64,000 nucleotides of DNA from Kribbella solani (lineage in GTDB: Bacteria > Actinomycetota > Actinomycetes > Propionibacteriales > Kribbellaceae): NCBI RefSeq assembly GCF_014205295.1, contig NZ_JACHNF010000001.1, positions 6,262,001-6,326,000 of the forward strand. Reading direction: 5' to 3'. The notes beneath the pieces are model-generated. The model worked only from the letters and a program-made list of their open reading frames with translations, made no database searches and was not told the origin of the DNA. Positions 14,887 to 24,871 of this stretch are shown here, in pieces. Both the position numbers and the translations under genes were made by a program. Numbering within the stretch: position 1 is the first letter of the stretch; each line of letters starts with the position of its first letter.

Positions 14887-16317
14887 ATGACCGATGACGC
14901 CCGGACCGATCAGACGCCGAAGTCGTACCGCCCGATCGATTCCAAGGGGTTCCGGGACTTCATCGCCCGCGGCTGGGGACCGGTGGACCGGACGGTGACG
15001 GTGCCGGACGGGCTGGCCGAGGCGGCCGCCGAGCACCGGCGGAAGCTGGCCGCGGCGCTGCCGGGCCGCCGGATCGCGATCGCGGCCGGCCGCGCGCCGG
15101 TCCGGTCGAACGACACCGACTACCTGTTCCGCGCGGACAGCGACTTCGTTTGGCTGACCGGTTGCCAGGCCGAGGGTTCGGTGCTGGTCCTCTCGGGTGA
15201 CGGCGACGCGACGCTGTACCTGCGCGAGACGGCCGGCCCGGACGAGGCCGACTTCTTCGCGAACGCGCGCGACGGCGAGCTGTGGATCGGCCCGGTGCCG
15301 GGCCTGAAGGACTGGTCGGACGCGCTGCAGATCGCCTGCCGCCCGATCGAGGAGCTGCCGGCCGCGGTCCGCGGCGCGGTCCCGTTCATCCTGTCCGTAC
15401 CTGGTGTCGAGCCGCTGCTGGACGCGCTGGTCCGGACGTCGCCGACCGACGGCAACTCGCTGCGCCAGACCCTGGCCGAGTTGCGCCGGATCAAGGACGA
15501 CTGGGAGCTGGACCAGCTGCGCGAGGCCGTCGCCGCGAGCGTACAGGCGTTCGGCGATGTGGCCAGTGAGCTGCCGGAGGCGATCCGTGGCGGCGGTGAG
15601 CGCTGGCTGCAGGGTACGTTCGACCGCCGCGCCCGGACCGCCGGCAACGGTGTCGGGTACGCGTCAATCGTTGCTGCAGGCAACCACGCGCCGGTGCTGC
15701 ACTGGGTACGCAACGACGGCCCGGTGAACGAGGGCGACGTGATTCTGCTGGACGCCGGTGTCGAGACCCGGACGCTGTACACCGCGGATGTCACCCGGAC
15801 CTTCCCGGCCACCGGCGAGTACACGGCGGCGCAGCGGCAGGTACACGACCTGGTGCACAAGGCGCAGCTCGCCTCACTCGACGCCGTCCAGGTCGGCGCT
15901 CCGTACCGGGCCTTCCAGTACGAAGCGCTGCGCGTGCTGGCCGAAGGGCTGCGGGACTGGGGTCTGCTCGACGTGTCGCTCGACGAGCTGCTCGGTCCCG
16001 ACGGCCAGCAGCACCGGCGGTACATCGTCTGCGGGACGGGCCACTACATCGGCCTCGACGTCCACGACTGCGACGCGTCCCGGCCGGAGGCGTACTTCGC
16101 CGGCACGATCGAGGCCGGAATGGCGCTCGCGGTCGAGCCGGGCCTGTACTTCCACCCGAACGACGAGACCGTCCCGCCGGAGCTGCGCGGCATCGGGATC
16201 CGGATCGAGGACAACGTCGTCGTGCACTCCGACCGGCTGGAGATCCTGACCGAGGACCTGCCGATCACCACTGACGGCCTGGAGCAGTGGACCCGTTCGC
16301 AGTTGGCAAGGAAGTAG
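14887..16317 (+). CDS. Xaa-Pro aminopeptidase P-family metallopeptidase (M24B)
   Basis: 476 aa, ATG 14887 preceded by AAAGGGGAG. Residues about 40-200 form the AMP_N domain (AALPGRRIAIAAG, DYLFRADSDFVWLTGC). The pita-bread catalytic domain carries the metal ligands: ILLDAGVETRTLYTADVTRT (two Asp), GTGHYIGLDVHD (His), ALAVEPGLYF (Glu) and GIGIRIEDNVVV (Glu). It removes N-terminal residues preceding proline and needs two divalent metals. Sitting near hydroxyproline and 5-oxoproline catabolic genes, it may help release proline-type amino acids from peptides such as collagen fragments (inference). Cytosolic; no signal peptide. Confidence 0.92.
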   Translation: MTDDARTDQTPKSYRPIDSKGFRDFIARGWGPVDRTVTVPDGLAEAAAEHRRKLAAALPGRRIAIAAGRAPVRSNDTDYLFRADSDFVWLTGCQAEGSVLVLSGDGDATLYLRETAGPDEADFFANARDGELWIGPVPGLKDWSDALQIACRPIEELPAAVRGAVPFILSVPGVEPLLDALVRTSPTDGNSLRQTLAELRRIKDDWELDQLREAVAASVQAFGDVASELPEAIRGGGERWLQGTFDRRARTAGNGVGYASIVAAGNHAPVLHWVRNDGPVNEGDVILLDAGVETRTLYTADVTRTFPATGEYTAAQRQVHDLVHKAQLASLDAVQVGAPYRAFQYEALRVLAEGLRDWGLLDVSLDELLGPDGQQHRRYIVCGTGHYIGLDVHDCDASRPEAYFAGTIEAGMALAVEPGLYFHPNDETVPPELRGIGIRIEDNVVVHSDRLEILTEDLPITTDGLEQWTRSQLARK

Positions 16318-16318
16318 C

Positions 16319-17782
16319 TCAGCCCACTGGTGCCACGGCGGGGCAGCTCGTGCCCCGCTCCGGCACGTCCAGTGCGATCAGGTACCGGTCGACCGTGCTC
16401 TGCATGCAGGCGCCCTTCGAGTAGCTGCCGTGGCCCCAGCCCTCGTATGTGAGCAGTACGCCGCTCCGGCCGAGCTGGCGTGCGACGCTGCGCGCCCAGT
16501 CATACCCGGTCGCGGGATCGTGGATCGCGTTCGCCAGTAGTACCGGCGTCTTCAGGTCGCGCACCTTCAGTACGTGCTGTGGGTTGTTGGCCTTTGGTGC
16601 ACCCAGACAGATCGACGCAGCCATCAGCTGGCCCGGGTACTTGACGTCCTGGTTGTTGCGGGCGATCCGCTGCAGGTGCGCGGCGTACTCACGGTAGTCA
16701 CGCACTGGCAGGTTCCAGTCCTGACAGAACACAGCAAGCGGGTACGAAGCGAGTCCGGTCGGCGCCGCGGTCGTGGTGGCAGTACTACCCGCAAGAGTGT
16801 CCGCGAGCTTGGACCACTGCGGTCCGTAGAGCAACTTGAACGCGGCAAAGCTCAGCCTGAACGGATCAGCTGACTTGGCAAGCTGGTCTGCCCACACAGC
16901 GTGGGCGTCACGGCCATGCAGCGCACAGGTCGTCGTAGCGTCGCACCACTTCACGAACTCGTCGAACGAGTCCTGCGCCGCGGCCGCCTGGTCGTCCAGG
17001 AACGCGCGCGTCGAGGACGTGCTGTGGTCGCTCACGCTCTCCAGCACCATCGCCCGTACCCGATGCGGGTAGGTCTCGGCGTACTGCCCGCCAAGCACCG
17101 TGCCGTACGAGCTGCCGTGGAACGTGATCTTGGCTTCACCGAGTACCCGGCGGATCGCGTCGAGGTCGCGGACGGTCTGCCAGGTGTCGATGTGGTCGTA
17201 CAGCGGACCGGTGTTCGCACGGCAGTCCGTGGCGAGCTGACGGTTGTAGCTGATCGTCGCACTGAACTCGGCCGCGCTCTTGATGATCGGAGACGGCTGC
17301 TTGGCCAGTAGGTCGGCCGAGCAGCGCACCGGATTGCTACGGGCCACTCCACGCGGGTCGAAGCTGACGATGTCGAAACGGTCCTGCAGGTCGGTACTGA
17401 AGCGGCTGATCCCGGTCTTGATCCGATCGACGCCGGAGTCGCCAGGACCGCCCGGACCGAAGACCAGTACGCCGACGCGCTCGCGGGGGACCTTGGCGGT
17501 TCGGCGGGCGATCGCGAGGTCGAACGAAGGTCCGGCCGGGTCACGCCAGTCGACCGGCAGCCGGAGCGTCGCGCACTGGGAACCCTTGACGTCCTCGGGT
17601 TTGTCCTTGCCCTCGGGCTTGCAGTCGGTCCAGCGCACCTGCGGCCCGGCGGCCGCGACCGTGTCCGCGGCCATCGACGGCAGCGTGGTCAGGCCCGCGG
17701 CGAGGACGCCGAGCAGGGCCACGCCGGTCAGGGTCGCGCCGGCCAGAGTCGCGCCGGCCAGGGCAGGTCGGGAGAAAGTCAT
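16319..17782 (-). CDS. Secreted alpha/beta hydrolase, tripeptidyl-aminopeptidase (Tap) type
   Basis: 487 aa from ATG 17782, which has AAGGATCGG upstream. A signal peptide is evident (MTFSRPALAGATLAGATLTG, a long Ala/Leu core, then SMAADT). The alpha/beta-hydrolase core shows the oxyanion region VLVFGPGGPGDSG, DIVSFDPRGVARSNPVRC, the nucleophile elbow FHGSSYGTVLGG, the acid in AIHDPATGYDWA and the His in YEGWGHGSY. The C-terminal TAP-like domain contains further cysteines (CQDW, CLGAP, CMQST) that probably form disulfides outside the cell. Family members cleave tripeptides or other short peptides. It converges on the aminopeptidase P gene with one base between the stops. Confidence 0.9.
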   Translation of the reverse strand: MTFSRPALAGATLAGATLTGVALLGVLAAGLTTLPSMAADTVAAAGPQVRWTDCKPEGKDKPEDVKGSQCATLRLPVDWRDPAGPSFDLAIARRTAKVPRERVGVLVFGPGGPGDSGVDRIKTGISRFSTDLQDRFDIVSFDPRGVARSNPVRCSADLLAKQPSPIIKSAAEFSATISYNRQLATDCRANTGPLYDHIDTWQTVRDLDAIRRVLGEAKITFHGSSYGTVLGGQYAETYPHRVRAMVLESVSDHSTSSTRAFLDDQAAAAQDSFDEFVKWCDATTTCALHGRDAHAVWADQLAKSADPFRLSFAAFKLLYGPQWSKLADTLAGSTATTTAAPTGLASYPLAVFCQDWNLPVRDYREYAAHLQRIARNNQDVKYPGQLMAASICLGAPKANNPQHVLKVRDLKTPVLLANAIHDPATGYDWARSVARQLGRSGVLLTYEGWGHGSYSKGACMQSTVDRYLIALDVPERGTSCPAVAPVG

Positions 17783-17891
17783 GCCGCCGATCCTTCGGCA
17801 ATCGCTTGCTCCCGGCATCGGGCAGGACCCCCGCCCGACCCCGGGCCGTCACCCCAGGGAGCCCTTGCGGGTGTTGTTAGGGTCGGCGGTG

Positions 17892-18245
17892 ATGAGTACC
17901 AAATACGCCAGGTGGTTCCGGACGGTGGCGATCGCCGAGGCGATCTCGTGGACCGGGTTGCTGATCGGCATGCTGTTCAAGTACGTCCTGTCCGACAACG
18001 AGCTCGGGGTGAAGATCTTCGGCCCGATCCACGGCGGCATCTTCGTCGTGTACGTCGCGACCGTGCTGGCCGTACGCGGCCCGCTGCGCTGGTCGTGGCC
18101 GGTCACCCTGGCCGCGCTGGCCGCCAGTGTTCCCCCGCTGTTCACCTGGTTCTTCGAGATCTGGGCGGTGAAGACGGGCCGGATTGACGCCGGGCGTGGC
18201 GCGGCCGTACCGTCCACAGCGGAAGTCAACTCAACAGCCGCATGA
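17892..18245 (+). CDS. DUF3817-family membrane protein
   Basis: 117 aa starting MSTKYARWFRTVAIAEAISW. Three to four hydrophobic helices are visible (WTGLLIGMLFKYVL, GIFVVYVATVLAV, WPVTLAALAASVPPLFTWFF), with the family's conserved E-x3-W...G...K-Y signature and IFGPIHGGIFVVYV. The molecular function of DUF3817 proteins is unknown. A long open frame begins far upstream, but that part is antisense to the Tap-like gene. The next element downstream is the glycine riboswitch of sdaA, so the gene is probably a separate unit. Confidence 0.85.
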   Translation: MSTKYARWFRTVAIAEAISWTGLLIGMLFKYVLSDNELGVKIFGPIHGGIFVVYVATVLAVRGPLRWSWPVTLAALAASVPPLFTWFFEIWAVKTGRIDAGRGAAVPSTAEVNSTAA

Positions 18246-18247
18246 AC

Positions 18248-18380
18248 CCGTGCGGGAGAGTCCTGGGTCCGGCCCAGGCGCCGTAGGAGCAACTCTCCCC
18301 AAGAATCTCTCAGGCACCTTCACCGCACGGGCGAGGCACCTCTGGAAGGCAACTCCGTCTGACAGAGCGGGGAGGACACC
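18248..18380 (+). ncRNA. Glycine riboswitch upstream of sdaA
   Basis: The gcvT-type motif is clear. A P1 stem is formed by CCGTGCGG (18248-18255) and CCGCACGG (18323-18330). Inside it are GGGAGAGTCC, the core GCGCCGTAGGAGCAACTCTC and the 3' AATCTCTCAGGCAC. Downstream, CTCTG (18340-18344) and CAGAG (18363-18367) form a lone helix without a second ligand core. This resembles the ghost aptamer of single-aptamer glycine switches. It ends about 37 nt before sdaA and should switch on serine deamination when glycine is high. Confidence 0.92.
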
Positions 18381-18416
18381 AAACGGTCAACGGCGACCGG
18401 AAGGAACCTCCACACG

Positions 18417-19785
<1,369 letters not shown>

Positions 19786-19790
<5 letters not shown>

Positions 19791-19819
19791 GCAAGTAGTT
19801 ACGCTGAGCAGGTAGTTGC
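19786..19819 (+). repeat. Tandem 17-bp duplication across the sdaA stop codon
   Basis: GCTGAGCAAGTAGTTAC is followed at once by GCTGAGCAGGTAGTTGC, 15 of 17 bases identical. The TGA of sdaA is inside the first unit. A perfect 16-bp tandem duplication across a stop codon also occurs at 47235-47266. Confidence 0.7.
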
Positions 19820-19873
19820 CTAGGGAATGCCAGTACCAGGTTGTCGCCGGGTGAAGTCGGGATACTGGGCGTC

Positions 19874-20701
19874 ATGGGTGAGCTTGGGCGGACGTTGCAT
19901 GCGTGGCGGGATCGGGTGACGCCCGCGCAGGCCGGGCTGCCGGTGGGTGGGCGGCGGCGGGCGCCGGGGCTGCGGCGGGAGGAGCTGGCTCAGCTGGCCG
20001 GGCTGTCGGTGGACTACGTCGTCCGGCTCGAGCAAGGCCGGGCCGAGTCGCCGTCGGTGCAGGTGCTGTCGGCGCTGGCGCGTGCGCTTCGGCTGTCCGA
20101 TGCCGAGCGCAACCACCTGTTCGTACTGGCCGGTGAGGTGGAGCCGTCACCCGGGCGCGTGTCGGCGTACATCCCACCGGGCGTGCAGCGGATCGTGGAC
20201 CAGCTGGAAGGCGCGCCGCTGTGCGTGTGCGACGCCGCCTGGACGATGATCACCTGGAACTCGCTGTTCGCCGCGATGACCGGTGACCCGTCGCGGTGGC
20301 ACGGGCGGCAGCGGAACATCATCTACCGGCATTTCACCGCGCCCGGCGACCGAATCGTGCAGACGCCGGACCAGCAGCGCGAATTCCGGAACGCGATGGT
20401 CACGGATCTGCGCGCCTCGCTGGTGCGTTATCCCCACGACCCGGAACTGCGGGCACTGATCGAGGAGCTCCGCGGGTACGCCGAGTTCGCGCGTTTGTGG
20501 GAGCAGCCGGTGACCGGATTCCACCGCTCCGAACGGAAGACGATCCGGCATCCCGAGGTCGGCGAGTTCAGCATCGACTGCGATGTGCTGGCGGTACCGG
20601 GGAACGACCTGCGGATCGTCGTCTACACCGCGGCCCCCGGCAGCGATGCGGCGGAGAAGCTGCGGCTGTTGTCGGTGATCGGCTTGCAAGCCTTGACCTG
20701 A
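19874..20701 (+). CDS. XRE-family regulator with MmyB-like ligand-binding domain
   Basis: 275 aa from ATG 19874 (an upstream start at 19841 lacks support). Residues about 25-85 form an HTH (RREELAQLAGLSVDYVVRLE, then PSVQVLSALARALRLSDAER). The rest matches the MmyB-like/PAS-type effector domain (AAWTMITWNSLFAAMTGDPS, YRHFTAPGDRIV, ELRALIEELRGYAEFARLWE, and FHRSERKTIRHPEVGEFSID). Actinobacteria hold many of these; in Streptomyces relatives the domain binds fatty-acid-like ligands. They often control a divergent short-chain dehydrogenase, but none is adjacent here, so the target is unknown. Confidence 0.9.
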   Translation: MGELGRTLHAWRDRVTPAQAGLPVGGRRRAPGLRREELAQLAGLSVDYVVRLEQGRAESPSVQVLSALARALRLSDAERNHLFVLAGEVEPSPGRVSAYIPPGVQRIVDQLEGAPLCVCDAAWTMITWNSLFAAMTGDPSRWHGRQRNIIYRHFTAPGDRIVQTPDQQREFRNAMVTDLRASLVRYPHDPELRALIEELRGYAEFARLWEQPVTGFHRSERKTIRHPEVGEFSIDCDVLAVPGNDLRIVVYTAAPGSDAAEKLRLLSVIGLQALT

Positions 20702-20832
20702 GCGATCAGCTAACGCACCGCATTCCTACGGTCGCGTAAGCGGTATGTTATTCCCGAATTGTTTCGCACCGAGGTGGAATTTCCTCCAAGGACTGTTTCA
20801 AACGACCTTTCAGCCGATAACCTGCGGGACTT

Positions 20833-21450
20833 GTGAATCTGATCTCTGCCACGGCTTCCCGCCGCTCGCCCTGGCAGAACCCGCGGCGCCTGCGTCAGGT
20901 TGCCGCCGGCGTCGGCGTCCTCTTGCTCGGTTACCTGGTCCTCGTTCTGGTCGCGCTGCTCGGCGGGCCGCGGATCGGTGCGGGCTTCCTGCCACTCCCG
21001 GGTGGTGGCGGTGGACCGGAGCCGGTCAGTCCGGTGGCCGGTCTGCAGGCCGGTCAGCCGACCGAGAACCTGCCACGGATTCCCCACACGCCGACACCGA
21101 CACCGGCTCCGTCGATGCTCCCGGTCGCGACGCCCGGTGTGCTGCCCAGCGCCGTACCGACTCAACTGCCGGGCGCGACCACACCCGGCACCCGCCCGGC
21201 TGACGCGGCGACCACGCCCACGCCGGAGATCGTGGAGAGCAAGGAACCGACCATCCCGGTGGTCACCGCCACCCCGCCGGTCGTCCCGCCGACCCAGCCG
21301 ACCTCCGGCCCGGACAGCCCACGACCGACCGCCCAGCCGACGGACTCGACCACTACCCCGACGGTCACGCCAACCACCCCCAGCACGCCACCGAGCCGCC
21401 CCGACCACGGCGGCTTCCTCGCCAAACTGCTCCGAAAGCTAGGCCTCTAG
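20833..21450 (+). CDS. Membrane-anchored Pro/Thr-rich protein of unknown function
   Basis: 205 aa from a GTG start. A short basic cytoplasmic segment (SRRSPWQNPRRLRQ) is followed by one transmembrane helix (VAAGVGVLLLGYLVLVLVAL). The rest is about 150 residues of Pro/Thr/Ser-rich sequence with TPTPTPAP and TPTVTPTTPSTPPSRP stretches, and a short basic-hydrophobic end (GFLAKLLRKLGL). The layout is that of a wall-spanning stalk with an amphipathic C-terminal helix. No enzymatic domain is seen. The start codon lacks a strong ribosome-binding site. It converges on the MacB-like permease with the third CCCCAAACCGGTTTGGGG palindrome in between. Confidence 0.65.
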   Translation: MNLISATASRRSPWQNPRRLRQVAAGVGVLLLGYLVLVLVALLGGPRIGAGFLPLPGGGGGPEPVSPVAGLQAGQPTENLPRIPHTPTPTPAPSMLPVATPGVLPSAVPTQLPGATTPGTRPADAATTPTPEIVESKEPTIPVVTATPPVVPPTQPTSGPDSPRPTAQPTDSTTTPTVTPTTPSTPPSRPDHGGFLAKLLRKLGL

Positions 21451-21461
21451 CCGTCCCCGCG

Positions 21462-21479
21462 CCCCAAACCGGTTTGGGG
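21462..21479. terminator. 18-bp palindrome CCCCAAACCGGTTTGGGG between convergent genes
   Basis: Third copy of the palindrome seen at 1976-1995 and 2027-2044. It lies 11 bp after the Pro/Thr-rich gene and 23 bp after (in its direction) the permease gene, the position expected of a bidirectional terminator. The location between convergent stops argues against an operator role for this copy. Confidence 0.6.
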
Positions 21480-21502
21480 GACCGGATCGGATCGGACGCG
21501 GG

Positions 21503-22702
21503 TCATACAGTCCGCAGTGCCTCGGTGGGCTGCATTCGGGCCGCGCGGATCGCCGGGAGCAGTCCGGCGATCGCGCCGATGGCCAGGGCCGATCCGACGC
21601 CGCCGATCCACGCCTCGGGGGGAACCACGACCGTCCAGCCCTTGACGGAGGCGTAGACGACCGTGGCCGCGACTCCGCAGAGGACGCCCACCGCCCCGCC
21701 TATCCCGGCGAGCAGCACCGCTTCGGAGAAGAACTGAGTACGGATGTGTCCGCGGGTCGCACCCAGTGCGCGCCGCAGCCCGATCTCCGATCGGCGTTCC
21801 AGGACCGAGATGACCATGGTGTTGGCGACCCCGACCCCGCCGACCAGCAGCGCCACCGCGCCCAGGCCGAGGAACAGGCCGTTGAGCGCCGACTCCGCAG
21901 CCGCCCGGGCGACCAGTGCGACGGACGGGTTGCTGACCGTGGCATTCGCCGGGTTCTCCGGGTTGGCCGTCCGCGCCAGCACCGAGTGCACGTCGTTGAC
22001 GTACTCGGTCTGCGACCTGACGTAGATGGTGGTGGGGTGCCCGTCGTAGTTGAGATAGCGCTCCGCGGCCGGGTAACCGACGAGTACGGAGGCGTCGATC
22101 TCCGGGGCCAGGACCGCCTTGTCGAGAATGCCGATCACGTAGAACCACTGGCTGCCGAGCCAGATCCGCTGCCCGGTACGGACCCGGTCGATCCCGAGGC
22201 GCTTGGCCGCGTCGTAGCCCAGCACCGCCGTCGGTTGGGTAGCGGTGGCTTTATTCAGGAACGCGCCGTGGGCGACCGTGGTGCGTACCGTCGCGGGCAG
22301 GTTCAGGCTCGTCGCCTGGACCTTGAGCCCGTTGGTGTTGAGCGCCGGAACCAGCGGACTGCGGTACACCCGGGCTTTGGTGGCGCCGGTGTTCTCCACC
22401 TGCTGCACCGGGCCGATACGAGAGATCATCCCCGGGGCTGCTTTGGGCAGTTTCACCTCGTTGCCCTGGATGTCCCGGCCAGGCGTCACGGTCAGCATGT
22501 TGGTGCCGAGCCGGTCGATCTCGGCCAGCAGTCCGGCCTGCGACGAGGCGGACAGTCCGAGTACGGCCACGATCGAGGCGACCCCGATCGCGATGCCCAG
22601 CGCCGACAGGGCCGCTCGCATTCGCCGGGTGCGCAGTCCGACGCTGCCTGTGCGGGCGAGGTCGACGAGCCCCAGATGTCCGGGGCGGTAGGTCACGGTC
22701 AT
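21503..22702 (-). CDS. MacB/FtsX-type ABC transporter permease
   Basis: 399 aa. The ATG at 22700-22702 overlaps the TGA of the ATPase gene; a TTG nine bases earlier is less likely. It has an N-terminal membrane helix (MRAALSALGIAIGVASIVAVLGL), a large extracytoplasmic MacB-PCD domain (about residues 45-270) and three C-terminal helices of the FtsX domain (LFLGLGAVALLVGGVGVANT, EAVLLAGIGGAVGVLCGVAA, GVGSALAIGAIAGLLPAIRA) with the conserved motif RRSEIGLRRALGATRGHI. With the ATPase and the adaptor it forms a MacAB-like mechanotransmission exporter, probably for peptides or antibiotics. Confidence 0.92.
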   Translation of the reverse strand: MTVTYRPGHLGLVDLARTGSVGLRTRRMRAALSALGIAIGVASIVAVLGLSASSQAGLLAEIDRLGTNMLTVTPGRDIQGNEVKLPKAAPGMISRIGPVQQVENTGATKARVYRSPLVPALNTNGLKVQATSLNLPATVRTTVAHGAFLNKATATQPTAVLGYDAAKRLGIDRVRTGQRIWLGSQWFYVIGILDKAVLAPEIDASVLVGYPAAERYLNYDGHPTTIYVRSQTEYVNDVHSVLARTANPENPANATVSNPSVALVARAAAESALNGLFLGLGAVALLVGGVGVANTMVISVLERRSEIGLRRALGATRGHIRTQFFSEAVLLAGIGGAVGVLCGVAATVVYASVKGWTVVVPPEAWIGGVGSALAIGAIAGLLPAIRAARMQPTEALRTV

Positions 22703-23469
22703 CGGTTCCAAGCCCCCTTCCGGGGCGCGTTGTCGGCGACCACCCGGCCGTCCCGCATCTCGATGCGGCGGGGCAGCTGGGCAGCCATTTCCCGGTCGTG
22801 CGTGATCACGACGATGGTGGCGCCCTGCTGATTCAGCTCGGTCAGCAGCGCCAGGATCGCCGAGCCGTTGACGCTGTCGAGGTTGCCGGTGGGCTCGTCG
22901 GCGAGCACGATCGCGGGGCTGCCGACCAGCGCACGGGCGATCGCGACCCGCTGCCGTTCGCCACCGGACAGCTTGGACGGCCGGAACTCGGCGCGGTTCG
23001 ACAGCCCGACCCGGTCCAGGGCCTCGGCTGCTGCCCGGCGCCGGGCTGCCCGGCCCACACCCGCGTACAGGAGGCCGTCGGCGACGTTCTCCAGCGCACT
23101 GGTGTGGTCGGCCAGGAAGAACTGCTGGAACACGAAGCCGATCTCGGTGGCCCGCACCCTCGCCAGCTGACGGTCGCTCATCTGCGCGACGTCGGTGCCG
23201 GCGATGCGCATGACGCCCGCGGTCGGCCGGTCCAGCGTGCCCATGACGTTGAGCAGCGTGGACTTGCCGGAACCCGACGGGCCGACGATCGCGACCAGTT
23301 CGCCGCGGTTGATGGTGAAGCTCACCCCGCCGAGGGCCACCACCGGCGCCGCACCACCCGGGAACAGGCGGGTCACCCCGTCCAGCTCCAGAACCGGGGA
23401 GTCGGCACCCCCCTCCGGCACGTCGTCCAGCACCTCGGTATTGCCCGCGCGGGCGCTGAGCTCGCTCAT
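22699..23469 (-). CDS. ABC transporter ATP-binding protein (MacB/LolD type)
   Basis: 256 aa. Walker A is GPSGSGKST, the Q-loop is in FVFQQFFLADHTSALENVA, the signature is LSGGERQRVAIARAL, Walker B is IVLADEPTGNLDS and the H-loop is VVITHDREMA. The AD-EPTGNLDS form is typical of MacB/LolD ATPases. It is coupled by ATGA overlaps to the adaptor upstream and the permease downstream. The N-terminal 20 residues are an extra tail with no known role. Confidence 0.95.
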   Translation of the reverse strand: MSELSARAGNTEVLDDVPEGGADSPVLELDGVTRLFPGGAAPVVALGGVSFTINRGELVAIVGPSGSGKSTLLNVMGTLDRPTAGVMRIAGTDVAQMSDRQLARVRATEIGFVFQQFFLADHTSALENVADGLLYAGVGRAARRRAAAEALDRVGLSNRAEFRPSKLSGGERQRVAIARALVGSPAIVLADEPTGNLDSVNGSAILALLTELNQQGATIVVITHDREMAAQLPRRIEMRDGRVVADNAPRKGAWNR

Positions 23470-24608
23470 GACGCCGGCACCACGATCTGCTGACCGGCCT
23501 TCAGACCGGCCCCGGTGACCTCGACGATTCCGGCGTCCTGGTCGAACATCCCCAGCTTGACCGGCACCAGCCGGCGCTCGCCGCCGGAGCCGACGACCTC
23601 GACGCCGTAACCGCCGTCAAGCAGCGCCAGCAGAGAGTTCACCGGGACGTTCAGCACATTGCGGGCGCTGTCGGTGATGATCGACACCTGTACCGGCGCC
23701 TGGTCGAGACTGCCGGTGGCCTTGGGGTCGGCGGGCTCGATGCCGACCGTGACCTTGGCGCCCTGGTTGTCGCTGCCCGCCTCGGCGACCCGGCCAACCG
23801 ATGTCACCTTGCCCGCGGTCGTCTTCAGGTTCGGGAGCGTGATCGTCACCTTGTCACCGGGCTTCACCTGCGACTGGTAGGCGGTGTCGATCTGCACCGA
23901 GACGTACCGGCGCAGTGAGCTGGCTGTCAGCACCGCCATCCCCGGCTGGGCCTGGCCACCGATCTTGACGTTCACCTTGGTCACCTTGACCTTGTCCTGA
24001 GGCAGATACACCACCTCGCCCATCGACAGCTTCCCGTCCTCCTCCAGGCCGAAGTCGTCTTCCATCTTCTTGACCGCGGCCTTGGTCAGGTAGCCGTAGT
24101 AGCTGGAGGAAGCGCTCAGGTAGCTGCTGTAACCGAGCTTGACCAGTGCGGCGTTGAGCTGTTTGACGTCGGCGCCCTTGTCGCCCTGCTTCAGATCCCG
24201 GAACACCGGGATGGATCCCTTCAGCAGGATGACCGGCTTGCCGTTGACCTCGTACAAGACCTGGCCTGCGCGGCGCAGGTCGCCCGCCCCGGGCACCCCG
24301 GTGACCACACCGCTCGCCTGGCCGATGGCCTCGTAGCTGCCGGCGTACGCCAGTGTGCCGTTGACCGACGTGCGAGCGGATATCGTGCCCCGCTTCACGA
24401 TCGCCGTACTGATGGGGGTCTTGTCGCTGGTGTCGTCGGCCTTGGCTTGCCGGTCGAGAGGGGCGACCAGGTAAGCGGCGACGCCCGCTCCCGCGGTGCC
24501 GACCACCAGGATTGCCACGAGCGTCCGCCGACTGCCCTTGCGCCGCCCGGTCGCCGCGGTCGTGGGCTGTGAGTCGTTGCTTCGTGCAAGGGAAGGCAGC
24601 ACGCTCAT
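23466..24608 (-). CDS. Membrane-fusion adaptor with peptidoglycan-binding domain
   Basis: 380 aa. A single N-terminal helix (TLVAILVVGTAGAGVAAYLV) anchors the protein. Residues about 75-135 begin the barrel/lipoyl part (GTISARTSVNGTLAYAGSYE). A PG_binding_1 domain follows (DLKQGDKGADVKQLNAALVK, YGYLTKAAVKKMEDDFGL), and a HlyD/MacA-like beta-barrel closes the protein (QIDTAYQSQVKPGDKVTITL; PVNSLLALLDGGYGVEVV). This adaptor type is common in Gram-positive MacAB-like exporters. First gene of the three-gene efflux operon and divergent from the response regulator at 24872, its likely regulator. Confidence 0.9.
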   Translation of the reverse strand: MSVLPSLARSNDSQPTTAATGRRKGSRRTLVAILVVGTAGAGVAAYLVAPLDRQAKADDTSDKTPISTAIVKRGTISARTSVNGTLAYAGSYEAIGQASGVVTGVPGAGDLRRAGQVLYEVNGKPVILLKGSIPVFRDLKQGDKGADVKQLNAALVKLGYSSYLSASSSYYGYLTKAAVKKMEDDFGLEEDGKLSMGEVVYLPQDKVKVTKVNVKIGGQAQPGMAVLTASSLRRYVSVQIDTAYQSQVKPGDKVTITLPNLKTTAGKVTSVGRVAEAGSDNQGAKVTVGIEPADPKATGSLDQAPVQVSIITDSARNVLNVPVNSLLALLDGGYGVEVVGSGGERRLVPVKLGMFDQDAGIVEVTGAGLKAGQQIVVPAS

Positions 24609-24871
24609 CGCCCGTCACCGCCCGGCCGCCGCGCTTGGCCGTGTTCATATCCGCGCATACCCGTCTCCTTCGACCGACTTCATCAGCTTTCTTGTTTGCC
24701 TGCTGGTTTTGTTCTACGGGAGCGGCGGTTTCAGGACGGTATCGCCGCCCGCCGAATTCCGGGGCCGCGATGGGTCGGATGAAACCTCGCCGCAACCCTC
24801 CGGTCGCTAGCATGGGAATACGGCCGGATTTGACGACTGTGGGCCGTAGTCTTTTCCGGAGGGACAACAAG

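Noticed and set aside
17280..17891. Extended frame upstream of the DUF3817 gene
   Set aside because: It lies antisense to the secreted hydrolase, and the domain begins at ATG 17892.
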